From the NCBI GenBank assembly GCA_029227055.1, contig JAQXZE010000041.1:1-59311 (forward strand): 59,311 nucleotides of DNA, read 5' to 3'. Positions 16,007-23,824 of the stretch are shown here, one piece after another. The notes beneath the pieces are model-generated. The model did not search any database. It was given only the letters and a program-made list of their open reading frames with translations, and was not told where the DNA came from. Both the position numbers and the translations under genes were made by a program. Origin of the DNA: Oscillospiraceae bacterium (GTDB taxonomy: Bacteria; Bacillota; Clostridia; Oscillospirales; Acutalibacteraceae). How positions within the stretch are numbered: the first letter of the stretch is position 1; the number at the start of each line of letters is the position of its first letter.

Positions 16007-17107
16007 TTAAACATTAAATCTAAAGAGAACGATATCGCCGTCGTTCATAACATATTCCTTGCCCTCGCTTCGAACAAGACCTTTTTCTTTTGCCGTTACC
16101 ATATTAGAGCCGCAGGCTACAAAGTCGTCAAAGGAGATGACTTCGGCTCTGATAAAGCCGCGCTCAAAGTCGGTATGGATTTTACCTGCCGCCCCTGGTG
16201 CCTTTGTGCCCTTTTTAATAGTCCAAGCGCGAACTTCGGGCTTTCCTGCGGTAAGGTATGAAATAAGACCTAAAAGGCTGTAGCATTTTTGTATCATACG
16301 GTCAAGACCTGAGCGCTCGATTGAAAGCTCTTCTAAGAAAAGCTGTTTTTCGTCGTCGTCAAGACCTGAAATTTCAGCTTCAAGTGCTGCGCATATAGGG
16401 AGAATTTCGGCATTTTCTCTTGCCGCTATTTCCTTTACGGTTTTATAATGCTCGTTATCCTCAATGCCACTCATAAAATCGTCCTCGCTCATATTGCAAG
16501 CGTAGATTACGGGCTTATAAGATAAAAGAGCTGTAGTTTCTAAAATTTCTATCTGCGCATCGTCGTCAATAGCTACAGAACGAGCAGGAAGCCCCTGCTC
16601 TAAATGAGCATAAAGTCTCTTTAAGAAATCGACTTCGGCAGCCAAGGTTTTATCTCCCTTCATAGCCTTTTGCGCTCTGTCAAGACGGCGCTGAACAATT
16701 TCCATATCTGATAAAATAAGCTCGATATTAATAGTTTCGATATCTCTTGCGGGGTCAACCGAGCCCTCAACGTGAATAATATCGTCACTCTCAAAGCATC
16801 TTACAACATGAACTACCGCATCAACCTCGCGGATATTTGAGAGGAATTTATTTCCAAGTCCCTCGCCCTTAGATGCGCCCTTTACAAGACCTGCAATATC
16901 AACAAATTCAATAACTGCAGGGGTAAATTTATCGGGCTCGTAAACCTTTGCCAATGCTTCAAGACGCTCGTCAGGAACGCTTACCATACCAACATTTGGC
17001 TCAATGGTACAAAAGGGGTAGTTTGCAGACTGCGCGCCCGCATTTGTAATAGCATTAAAAAGAGTAGACTTACCTACATTCGGAAGACCGACCATACCGA
17101 GTTTCAT
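16007..17107 (-). CDS. ychF: Redox-regulated ATPase/GTPase YchF
   Basis: A 366-residue Obg-like P-loop NTPase (OLA1/YchF). The G1 motif GLPNVGKST is at residues 6-14, G3 is DIAGLVKG, and the NKxD equivalent is modified to ACNMSEDD, consistent with the family's preference for ATP. A coiled-coil insertion lies at about 130-165 and the TGS domain at the C-terminus (from about 280), ending ...DIVLFRFNV. Ribosome-associated, implicated in translation and stress. Monocistronic, divergent from lepA. Confidence 0.95.
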   Translation of the reverse strand: MKLGMVGLPNVGKSTLFNAITNAGAQSANYPFCTIEPNVGMVSVPDERLEALAKVYEPDKFTPAVIEFVDIAGLVKGASKGEGLGNKFLSNIREVDAVVHVVRCFESDDIIHVEGSVDPARDIETINIELILSDMEIVQRRLDRAQKAMKGDKTLAAEVDFLKRLYAHLEQGLPARSVAIDDDAQIEILETTALLSYKPVIYACNMSEDDFMSGIEDNEHYKTVKEIAARENAEILPICAALEAEISGLDDDEKQLFLEELSIERSGLDRMIQKCYSLLGLISYLTAGKPEVRAWTIKKGTKAPGAAGKIHTDFERGFIRAEVISFDDFVACGSNMVTAKEKGLVRSEGKEYVMNDGDIVLFRFNV

Positions 17108-17262
17108 AAGATTTAATCATTCCTTTAAATTATGTATATTTTATTATATAATTATATACCCATTTCAAGTTATTATCAAGTATATTTATTAAAGGCAAGT
17201 CTTGTATTATAAAGTTTTTTGTGTTAAAATGAAATGTAATCAACTTAAAAAGGAGAATATTT

Positions 17263-19068
17263 GTGTCTTTTCCCCTTGAAAACATACGAAATTTTTGCAT
17301 TGTGGCGCATATCGATCACGGAAAATCCACTTTGGCTGACCGCTTGCTTGAAGCTACGCAGTCGGTAGCAGAGCGCGATATGGAGGAGCAAATCCTTGAC
17401 AGTATGGATTTAGAGCGTGAGCGCGGAATAACAATTAAAGCCCACGCCGTAACCCTTTACTATAATGCAAAAGACGGAAAACAGTACGAGTTAAATTTAA
17501 TAGATACTCCCGGACATGTTGACTTTAACTATGAGGTATCAAGGTCCCTTGCCGCTTGTGAGGGCGCCCTTTTGGTTGTTGACGCATCTCAGGGAATTGA
17601 AGCGCAGACATTGGCAAACACCTACTTAGCAGTTGACCACGGTCTTGAAATTCTGCCCGTTATCAATAAAATAGATTTACCCTCGGCAGAGCCCGAAAGG
17701 ATAAAACAGGAAATCGAGGATGTAATCGGTATTCCTGCCGACGAAGCGCCCCTTATTTCTGCTAAAACAGGTCTTAATATTGAGGAAGTTTTAGAGCTTA
17801 TCGTAAAGGGTGTGCCCGCCCCAAAGGCTGATAGAGAAGCTCCCTTAAAAGCTTTAATTTTCGACTCTTATTATGACGCTTATAAGGGTGTAATCGTTTA
17901 TTTCAGGGTGGTTTCAGGCAAAATCAAGGTTGGAGACACCATCAAAATGATGGCAACGGGAGCCGAATTCAATGTTGTTGAATTGGGCCGTAAAAGAGCG
18001 ATTGCCTTTGAAACCTGTGACTGTTTAGAGGCGGGCGAGGTAGGATATCTTGCCGCATCAATAAAAACTGTTTCGGAGGCTAGAGTCGGTGATACAATTA
18101 CCTCTGTTGAGCGACCTGCAGACGAGGCGCTTGAGGGCTATCGCAAGGTAAACCCTGTAGTTTTCTGCGGTATCTACCCTGCCGACGGCGCAAAATATCC
18201 TGACCTTAGAGAAGCTCTCGAAAAGCTACAGCTAAACGACGCTTCCCTTATGTTCGAGCCCGAGACCTCGAATGCTTTGGGCTTCGGTTTCAGGTGCGGA
18301 TTTTTAGGACTTTTGCACATGGAGATTATCGAGGAGCGACTTGAGCGCGAATACAATCTCGATATCATAACAACGGCACCGAGCGTTGAGTATAAGTTTG
18401 AGCTTACCGACGGCACAACCGTATCGGTAGACAACCCCACAAATTATCCCGACCCTGCGACTATTTCATCGGCGTTAGAGCCTGTTGCAGATGTAAATAT
18501 ATATAGTCCGAGCGATTATGTAGGTACAATTATGCAGCTTTGCGAGGAGCGTCGCGGTGTTTATATTGATATGAAGTATATGGGCGACAGGGTTGATATC
18601 CACTATATTCTTCCTATGGGAGAGATTGTTTATGACTTCTTTGATGCCCTGAAATCCCGTACAAAAGGATATGCAAGCTATGACTATGAGCCTAAGGGCT
18701 ACGAAAAATCAAAGCTTGTAAAGCTTGATGTTATGCTTGCAGGCGACTCGGTAGACGCTCTTTCCTTTATTGTACATTCGGACAATGCGTACACAAGGGC
18801 TCGCAGAATTGCCGAAAAGCTTAAGGAATTTATCCCCCGTCAGCTGTTCGAAATAGCGGTTCAGGTAGCGGTAGGCGGTAAAATTATTGCCAGAGAAACC
18901 GTTAAGGCTATGCGAAAGGATGTACTTGCAAAGTGCTACGGCGGTGATATCACCCGTAAAAAGAAGCTTCTTGAAAAGCAAAAAGAAGGTAAAAAGAAAA
19001 TGCGCCGTTTAGGCTCGGTTGAGGTTCCGAAGGACGCATTTATGGCAGTACTAAAGCTTGATGAATAG
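17263..19068 (+). CDS. lepA: Elongation factor 4 (LepA)
   Basis: A 601-residue translational GTPase with the normal LepA domain order: G domain with [10 protein letters not shown] (G1), the RGITIKA effector region, DTPGHVDF (G3) and NKIDLP (G4), then domains II, III and V and the LepA-specific C-terminal domain ending [21 protein letters not shown]. It acts on stalled or mistranslocated ribosomes. GTG start at 17263, preceded by AAAGGAGAA. It is followed 12 bp later by the VanY-like gene. Confidence 0.97.
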   Translation: MSFPLENIRNFCIVAHIDHGKSTLADRLLEATQSVAERDMEEQILDSMDLERERGITIKAHAVTLYYNAKDGKQYELNLIDTPGHVDFNYEVSRSLAACEGALLVVDASQGIEAQTLANTYLAVDHGLEILPVINKIDLPSAEPERIKQEIEDVIGIPADEAPLISAKTGLNIEEVLELIVKGVPAPKADREAPLKALIFDSYYDAYKGVIVYFRVVSGKIKVGDTIKMMATGAEFNVVELGRKRAIAFETCDCLEAGEVGYLAASIKTVSEARVGDTITSVERPADEALEGYRKVNPVVFCGIYPADGAKYPDLREALEKLQLNDASLMFEPETSNALGFGFRCGFLGLLHMEIIEERLEREYNLDIITTAPSVEYKFELTDGTTVSVDNPTNYPDPATISSALEPVADVNIYSPSDYVGTIMQLCEERRGVYIDMKYMGDRVDIHYILPMGEIVYDFFDALKSRTKGYASYDYEPKGYEKSKLVKLDVMLAGDSVDALSFIVHSDNAYTRARRIAEKLKEFIPRQLFEIAVQVAVGGKIIARETVKAMRKDVLAKCYGGDITRKKKLLEKQKEGKKKMRRLGSVEVPKDAFMAVLKLDE

Positions 19069-19080
19069 GAGATTTTAAAA

Positions 19081-19962
19081 ATGGCTAACAGAACCAAACG
19101 CCAAAAGGCGATTTTAAAACGAAATCTGTTTGTTGGTGGCTTGATTGCCTTTTTAGTAGCGGTTATTGTAGGGATTGCAGTTTTGATGCCCTCTATTATC
19201 GGCGCTATTAAGGGTAACAATTCGAGTGATCAGACAAGCGGCAGCAATACCCCGTCAAGCTCGGATGCTTCTTCTGCTTCAAGCGATACTTCTTCAAAGG
19301 CGGACACCTCTTCGGCGCCCTCTTCAAGCACCGTTAGCAAGCCTGAAAATGTTCCGAGTGGCGAGCTTGACCCCAATTTTTCCTGTCTGCTTTTAGTAAA
19401 CGGAGAAAATCCTCTGCCCGACAGTTACGATAGTGAAGTCAGAGCATCTCTTGTAACTATAGATAAGAAGTACCGAAACAACGACTATGTAACCCAAATA
19501 CACAAGGATGTTTACCCCTATATCACCGCAATGGTGGCAGCAGCTCAAAAAGAGGGTGTTGACCTTAGGGTGTGGTCGCCATTCCGTTCTTATGCTATAC
19601 AAAACGACCTTTTCCAAAAGCAAGTAGAACGAATGAAAAATCGGGGCTACAAGGGAAAAGAGGCAGAAGATAAGGCTGCGACTGTAGTTGCACGCCCCGG
19701 AACGAGTGAGCATAACACAGGTCTTTGCGCCGACTTTAATATGGCAAGCGATTCCTTTGCAAACACAAAAATGTACACTTGGATGACCAAAAACGCCGAA
19801 AATTACGGCTTTATTATGCGATACGACGCCAAAAAGCAGAGCATCACAGGAGTTATCCATGAATCTTGGCACTGGCGTTTTGTAGGAATTAACGCCGCAA
19901 AGGAAATGAACGACCTTGATATGTGCCTTGAAGAGTATGTAGAATATTTAAAAACAAAATAA
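19081..19962 (+). CDS. VanY-type D-alanyl-D-alanine carboxypeptidase
   Basis: A 293-residue membrane-anchored wall enzyme. One N-terminal transmembrane helix (about 17-42) is followed by a low-complexity Ser/Asp/Thr linker (about 48-90) and a C-terminal M15B peptidase domain. The zinc motif SEHNTGLCADF (His and Asp ligands) and EsWHWRFVG (catalytic Glu and third His ligand) are both intact. It probably trims D-Ala from stem peptides. The short gap after lepA suggests cotranscription; no vancomycin-resistance genes are nearby, so a housekeeping role is more likely. Confidence 0.92.
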   Translation: MANRTKRQKAILKRNLFVGGLIAFLVAVIVGIAVLMPSIIGAIKGNNSSDQTSGSNTPSSSDASSASSDTSSKADTSSAPSSSTVSKPENVPSGELDPNFSCLLLVNGENPLPDSYDSEVRASLVTIDKKYRNNDYVTQIHKDVYPYITAMVAAAQKEGVDLRVWSPFRSYAIQNDLFQKQVERMKNRGYKGKEAEDKAATVVARPGTSEHNTGLCADFNMASDSFANTKMYTWMTKNAENYGFIMRYDAKKQSITGVIHESWHWRFVGINAAKEMNDLDMCLEEYVEYLKTK

Positions 19963-19975
19963 TTCGCTAAAATAA

Positions 19976-20008
19976 CAGCACCGCAGAATTTTCTGCGGTG
20001 CTGTTTTT
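19976..20008 (+). terminator. Terminator after VanY-like gene
   Basis: Perfect 13-bp stem CAGCACCGCAGAA/TTCTGCGGTGCTG with TT loop and five T. Confidence 0.93.
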
Positions 20009-20023
20009 ATAAATCAGGCTTTT

Positions 20024-20048
20024 GTAGGGGAGGGGCTTGCTCCTCCCG
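20024..20048. repeat. Single-palindrome GTAGGGG repeat (GGAGGGG type)
   Basis: GTAGGGGAGGGGCTTGCTCC followed by TCCCG forms a short palindrome with the same GTAGGG start as the other intergenic repeats but a different core. It sits between the VanY-like terminator and the leftward XRE gene. Confidence 0.5.
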
Positions 20049-20051
20049 TTT

Positions 20052-20264
20052 TTATTTATAGGGCGTTGGGTTATCTGTAATTCCAACAAGAAAATCTATA
20101 CTTGTATTATAAAACTTTGCAAGTTTTATCAAAACATCAACGGGAACATTTAAATTGCCGATTTCATAATCCGAATATGTTGTTTGATGAATTTTAAGAA
20201 AATCTGCCATTTGAGCTTGGGTTAAATCTTTGTCTTCTCGCATATCTCTAAGTCTTTGGAACAT
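20052..20264 (-). CDS. Small XRE-family helix-turn-helix regulator
   Basis: A 70-residue protein that is essentially one Cro/CI-type HTH: FQRLRDMREDKDLTQAQMAD, then FLKIHQTTYSDYEIG as the recognition helix, and a family-typical C-terminus PVDVLIKLAKFYNTSIDFLVG. ATG 20264 or the adjacent ATG 20267 follows GAGGTGATT; a GTG further upstream overlaps that site. A near-perfect palindrome upstream is the probable operator. The target beyond itself is unknown; a very short divergent frame lies on the other side of the operator. Confidence 0.8.
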   Translation of the reverse strand: MFQRLRDMREDKDLTQAQMADFLKIHQTTYSDYEIGNLNVPVDVLIKLAKFYNTSIDFLVGITDNPTPYK

Positions 20265-20290
20265 CATAATCACCTCATAGGTTAAATTAT

Positions 20291-20339
20291 GCCTTAAGGG
20301 AATATGCCTTATTGACTTTTAAGGGAAATTCCCTTAAAA
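20291..20339. promoter_or_regulatory. Operator sites upstream of XRE gene
   Basis: TTTTAAGGGAA, a single A, then TTCCCTTAAAA at 20317-20339 is an 11-bp-arm palindrome. A half-site TTAAGGGAA is repeated at 20294-20302. The spacing and position between divergent reading frames suggest autoregulation by the adjacent XRE protein. Confidence 0.6.
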
Positions 20340-20363
20340 TAATCTCCAAAAGGAGATGAGAAT

Positions 20364-20420
20364 ATGCAAAGTTTCAGTTTTATAGGGCATAAAAATTGTA
20401 TTTGTAGGGGCGATTCGTGA
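20364..20420 (+). pseudogene. 18-codon frame with strong RBS, perhaps a truncated gene
   Basis: ATG 20364 is preceded by AAAAGGAGATGAGAAT, a near-ideal ribosome binding site, and is divergent from the XRE gene across its operator. The frame runs 18 codons (MQSFSFIGHKNC...) and stops inside the palindromic repeat at 20404-20431. It could be the stub of a regulated gene whose remainder was lost when the repeat inserted, or a leader peptide. I see no homologous continuation downstream. Confidence 0.2.
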
Positions 20421-20431
20421 ATCGCCCCTAC
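20404..20431. repeat. Single-palindrome GTAGGGGCGATTC repeat
   Basis: GTAGGGGCGATT, CGTG, AATCGCCCCTAC: 12-bp arms with a 4-nt loop. It has the same ends and the same TTCGTGAA-type core as the paired repeats at 6873, 11828 and 37209 but only one palindrome. Confidence 0.75.
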
Positions 20432-20454
20432 AATGTAATTTTATATTGTAAAAA

Positions 20455-20489
20455 CAAAAAAACGCGCCATAGATTTTTATCTATGGCGC
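20455..20489 (-). terminator. Terminator of serS
   Basis: GCGCCATAGAT/ATCTATGGCGC hairpin with TTTT loop; on the minus strand it is followed by a run of seven T. It lies 12 bp beyond the serS stop. Confidence 0.9.
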
Positions 20490-20500
20490 ATTTAGGCTTT

Positions 20501-21799
20501 TTATTGTACAGATTTAATTTCTGTTTTTCCGCCCATATAAGGCTGAAGTGCTTTCGGGATTTTTAGTGTGTAGGTTTCGCCGTCGAAAGAAAGGTTGTTT
20601 TCAAGAAGAGCAATAAGCATACGGGGCGGTGCTACAACGGTGTTGTTGAGGGTGTGTGCAAGGTACTTCTTGCCGTCCTCGCCGCGAACTCTAATGCCTA
20701 GTCTTCTTGCCTGAGCATCACCTAAATTAGAACAGGAACAAACCTCAAAATACTTTTGCTGTTTGGGTGACCAAGCCTCAATATCAAAGGATTTAACCTT
20801 AAGGTCTGCAAGGTCGCCTGTGCAGCACTCAAGTGTTCTGACAGGTACATCAAGGCTACGGAAAAGCTCAACAGAATAGCTCCACATTTTATTAAACCAA
20901 TCCATACTCTCTTCAGGCTTACAGATAACTATCATTTCCTGCTTTTCAAACTGATGGATACGGTAAATACCGCGCTCTTCAATACCGTGAGCGCCCTTTT
21001 CTTTTCTAAAACAAGGTGAATAGCTTGTAAGGGTTAAGGGGAGCTTTGCTTCCTCTGTAATAGTGTCAATAAACTTGCCTATCATAGAATGCTCGGATGT
21101 ACCGATAAGGTAAAGGTCTTCCCCCTCGATTTTGTACATCATAGCGTCCATCTCTTCAAAGCTCATAACGCCTGTTACAACATTACTTCTTATCATAAAG
21201 GGCGGAATACAATAGGTAAAGCCCTTATCAATCATAAAATCACGGGCATAGGATAAAACTGCAGAGTGAAGTCTCGCAATGTCACCCATAAGATAGTAAA
21301 AGCCTTCGCCTGCAACTCTGCCTGCAGCCTCTTTATCAATGCCTGCAAAGTGCTGCATAATGTCTGTATGATAGGGAATTTCAAAATTGGGAACAGTCTT
21401 TTCGCCGAACTGCTGAACCTCAACATTTTCGCTGTCGTCTTTACCTACGGGTACCGAATCGTCAACAATATTCGGTATTTTCATCTGTATATCAAGCACC
21501 TTTGCTGCAAGCTCGTCCTCACGGGCTTCGAGTGCTTTAAGCTCTTCTGCCTGCTCACTTACAAGGCGCTTCATCTCTTCAGCTTCCTCGCGTTTGCCCT
21601 GACCCATAAGAGCACCGATTTGTTTACTTATTTTGTTGCGGTTTGCACGAAGCTCGTTAGCGCGGCTGTTTGTCTTGCATTTTTCGTCATAAAGAGAAAT
21701 AATCTCGTCTACAAGGGGTAATTTTGAATCCTTGAATTTTTTCTTTATGTTTTCTTTTACGAGCTCGGGATTATCGCAAATAAAGCGAATATCTAACAT
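20501..21799 (-). CDS. serS: Seryl-tRNA synthetase
   Basis: A 432-residue class II synthetase of typical length. An N-terminal antiparallel coiled coil (about residues 30-100) that grips the long variable arm of tRNA-Ser is followed by the catalytic core with motif 2 CFRKEKGAHGIEERGIYRIH and motif 3 in the LNNTVVAPPRMLIALLEN region. I start at ATG 21799 (LDIRFICDNP) because GGAGG lies 8 bp upstream; a longer in-frame extension lacks one. Monocistronic with its own terminator. No T-box was seen upstream. Confidence 0.96.
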   Translation of the reverse strand: MLDIRFICDNPELVKENIKKKFKDSKLPLVDEIISLYDEKCKTNSRANELRANRNKISKQIGALMGQGKREEAEEMKRLVSEQAEELKALEAREDELAAKVLDIQMKIPNIVDDSVPVGKDDSENVEVQQFGEKTVPNFEIPYHTDIMQHFAGIDKEAAGRVAGEGFYYLMGDIARLHSAVLSYARDFMIDKGFTYCIPPFMIRSNVVTGVMSFEEMDAMMYKIEGEDLYLIGTSEHSMIGKFIDTITEEAKLPLTLTSYSPCFRKEKGAHGIEERGIYRIHQFEKQEMIVICKPEESMDWFNKMWSYSVELFRSLDVPVRTLECCTGDLADLKVKSFDIEAWSPKQQKYFEVCSCSNLGDAQARRLGIRVRGEDGKKYLAHTLNNTVVAPPRMLIALLENNLSFDGETYTLKIPKALQPYMGGKTEIKSVQ

Positions 21800-21916
21800 G
21801 CTAATTCCTCCGTTACGGAAATATTTTACTGTGAATAGTATATCACACGGACAATGTACTGTCAAACGAATTATGTATATAAAAAGGGTATAATATTCTT
21901 AGAAAGGAGCGAAAAA

Positions 21917-22129
21917 ATGAAAAAGCCAAAATTTGATAATAAGGTTCCGCTTGAAATCGCGTCAGAGTCTGTACAAAGTCAGCCCGAAAACGCTTTTGAG
22001 CAGGTAAACAAATACGGAACCTACGAAATTCAGCCGACAGCAGAAGCAGACCAACGCTTTCCAGAAATTGCCCAAGGTCTCCCCAAAAAGAAACAGGACA
22101 GAGGGCACGGCAAATGGGGCAGAGAATAA
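21917..22129 (+). CDS. Small hypothetical protein
   Basis: A 70-residue hydrophilic protein with no signal peptide or membrane segment, ending in a basic, Gly-rich tail KKKQDRGHGKWGRE. ATG 21917 is preceded by AGAAAGGAGCGAAAAA, an excellent ribosome binding site. It runs divergently from serS and converges on immA with only a few bases between the stops. I do not recognise a family. Its strong start signal and charged composition support it being real. Confidence 0.6.
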   Translation: MKKPKFDNKVPLEIASESVQSQPENAFEQVNKYGTYEIQPTAEADQRFPEIAQGLPKKKQDRGHGKWGRE

Positions 22130-22543
22130 TTATGTCCTGGCGTTTTTGGTTTTCTGACTGTAATAGTTTACGGTTTTTCGCATAAAGTCCTCGGTTACCC
22201 CGAAATACTCGGCAAGGGTGTAAATTTCGGTGTAGCCGAGTTTTATTGCTTTTATGTAGATTTGATAAGGAATCATGGCTTTTATTGCCCAGATGTCCGC
22301 GCGGCGCTCGTGCTTTTCCCTTATATCAAAGGGTGAATGTATGTTGTAAAAGCTCATAGTTTCGCAGTGCCCTATCTCGTGGGCTAAGCAAACACGCTCT
22401 TCCGCTCCGCTTACATCAACATCAAGACCTATATAAAGCTTATCATTATACTTAATTGCCACCGAGCGATTGCGCCGTAAATCAAAATGGTCAATTTCAA
22501 TCCCCGCCTTATCTGCAATATCATATAATTCATTTGTTTTCAT
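22130..22543 (-). CDS. ImmA/IrrE-type metallopeptidase
   Basis: A 137-residue zinc protease of the ImmA/IrrE (DUF955) family. The HEIGH zinc motif (about residues 54-58) lies in ERVCLAHEIGHCE, and ERRADIWAIKAMIP supplies the third ligand region. In ICEBs1 and related phages ImmA cleaves the partner repressor ImmR after DNA damage. Here it is encoded downstream of, and overlapping by 14 bp, an XRE repressor, the canonical order. The pair is expected to act as an anti-repressor/repressor switch; the trigger is inferred. Confidence 0.88.
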   Translation of the reverse strand: MKTNELYDIADKAGIEIDHFDLRRNRSVAIKYNDKLYIGLDVDVSGAEERVCLAHEIGHCETMSFYNIHSPFDIREKHERRADIWAIKAMIPYQIYIKAIKLGYTEIYTLAEYFGVTEDFMRKTVNYYSQKTKNART

Positions 22544-22862
22544 TGCGTCTCTCCATTATAAATTTTGCATACTGTTTAACCTCGTTGAGCATTTCGTCGT
22601 CCACATTCTCGCTGCCGCCGAAAAGGGCTACTTTCAGACTGTTATTATCAAGAGGGGCAGTTTCTCCGCCGTAAAGATAGTCTACCGAAACGCCGAAATA
22701 CTCGGCAATTTTCGCAAGAGTTGAGGCAGAAAGAGTTTTCTTTCGTCCGCTTTTATAGTCCGAAAGGGAGGCTCTCGGTATCCCACAGGCAGAGCAAAGA
22801 AAGGTGACATTTATCCCCTTTGTTCGACAAAGTTGTTGGATTCTGTTGTAAATTTCTGTCAT
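22530..22862 (-). CDS. ImmR-like XRE repressor
   Basis: A 110-residue repressor: N-terminal HTH with VTFLCSACGIPRASLSDYKSG, then the STLAKIAEYFGVSVDYLYGG motif frequent in phage and ICE immunity repressors, and a C-terminal helical tail. It overlaps immA and is divergent from a zinc-ribbon gene. Several TACGA...TCGTA operators lie in the divergent region. By analogy with ICEBs1 it should silence the rightward genes until cleaved by ImmA. Confidence 0.88.
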   Translation of the reverse strand: MTEIYNRIQQLCRTKGINVTFLCSACGIPRASLSDYKSGRKKTLSASTLAKIAEYFGVSVDYLYGGETAPLDNNSLKVALFGGSENVDDEMLNEVKQYAKFIMERRNENK

Positions 22863-23048
22863 AAAATTCTCTCCTTTTTTGTGCAGCCATACGAATTACG
22901 AAATTTCGTACAACTTGTCCTTGACAGTTACGAAAAACGGTAATAAAATAAACACGGAATACGAAAAGTCGTAATTTGTTATCTGTTAAAGACAATTATA
23001 TTACACAATTTCGTAAAAGTCAATCAAAATTAGCAAGGAGAAAAAGCA
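22863..23048. promoter_or_regulatory. Divergent immR operator/promoter region
   Basis: TACGAAATTTCGTA at 22897-22910 is a perfect 14-bp palindrome. Related sites are TTACGAAAAACGGTAA (22928-22943), ATACGAAAAGTCGTAAT (22959-22975) and TTTCGTAA (about 23009-23016). A rightward promoter TTGACA (22921-22926), 17 bp, TAAAAT (22944-22949) has the second operator exactly between its two boxes, so repressor binding should block it. Confidence 0.75.
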
Positions 23049-23426
23049 ATGTACTGTTGTAAGGACTGTGGACATGAATTTACATATTGTGATTACATAG
23101 AAGAGGACCACACAAAAGAAGGAATAGCCTACGAAAAGATACGGGTTTGCCCTAACTGCAAAAGCAGCAATTTTACCGAACAGGAGGCTCAGCACTGCCG
23201 CTGCTGCGGAAGAAAGCTGCCGCACGGCACACAGGAATACTGCAACAGTCTTTGCAGACGCCGAGGCGAGCTTATGTGGCAGGAGCAGGCAAAACGGCGA
23301 AACATTAAATATAAAAGTCCGATAGAGCTAATAATTCGTGAAATTGAGGAATACAACAAGGCGCATAACACAAACTATTCATACGGATTTTATGTTGGAA
23401 ATATTTTAAAAAGGAGAAAAAAATGA
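23049..23426 (+). CDS. Zinc-ribbon protein of phage-like module
   Basis: A 125-residue cytoplasmic protein rich in Cys pairs: CCKDCGHEF, CPNCKSSNF and CRCCGRK followed by YCNSLCRRRG, enough for two zinc ribbons in the first 80 residues. The C-terminal part is basic and helical (NILKRRKK). It is the first rightward gene under the ImmR-type operators and overlaps the next gene by 4 bp. DNA or RNA binding is likely but not shown. I know no named family for it. Confidence 0.75.
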   Translation: MYCCKDCGHEFTYCDYIEEDHTKEGIAYEKIRVCPNCKSSNFTEQEAQHCRCCGRKLPHGTQEYCNSLCRRRGELMWQEQAKRRNIKYKSPIELIIREIEEYNKAHNTNYSYGFYVGNILKRRKK

Positions 23427-23743
23427 CAGTAGAAGAAACTAAAAATTACCTTAATACATATCGTGTAAATCAGGCGAAAATAAGACGCTTTAGCGAGGAA
23501 ATTGCCCTCTATCCCGAATGTGCTACCGAGCTTCGCCAAAAACTGAATCGTGCAAAGCGTGAGCGAGAGACGATTGAAAAGGAAATAGAAAATGTTGAGG
23601 ACCCGATTTTAAGGGAGCTTTTATCACAAAAATACGAGTGCGGCAAAACAATTGAGGAGATAGCTTATAATCTTAATTACAGCTATCGACACACAGCAAG
23701 ACTTCACTTAAAGGCTTTAAGGGAGTTTAAAAGGATAGCCTGA
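23423..23743 (+). CDS. ArpU/sigma-70 region 4-like phage regulator
   Basis: A 106-residue protein with an N-terminal coiled coil and a C-terminal helix-turn-helix resembling sigma region 4: GKTIEEIAYNLNYSYRHTARLHLKALREF. This layout matches DUF1492/ArpU/RinA-type late transcription regulators found in phages of Gram-positive bacteria. It overlaps the zinc-ribbon gene by 4 bp (ATGA). No structural or packaging genes follow, so it may now act on chromosomal targets. Confidence 0.75.
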   Translation: MTVEETKNYLNTYRVNQAKIRRFSEEIALYPECATELRQKLNRAKRERETIEKEIENVEDPILRELLSQKYECGKTIEEIAYNLNYSYRHTARLHLKALREFKRIA

Positions 23744-23763
23744 GAAAAGAGAAAATTATCCGC

Positions 23764-23812
23764 TTTACAATTTTTAAAAACAGTTATATAATGCATTTGG
23801 AACATTTGTTTG
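23764..23812 (+). promoter_or_regulatory. Promoter with LexA-like box of Y-family polymerase gene
   Basis: TTTACA (23764-23769), 17 bp, TATAAT (23787-23792). Immediately downstream is GAACATTTGTTT (23800-23811), which fits the Gram-positive LexA box GAAC-N4-GTTC at seven of eight fixed positions and is followed by the ribosome binding site. The position just past the -10 suits repression by LexA. Confidence 0.5.
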
Positions 23813-23824
23813 GAGGTGAGCGCT

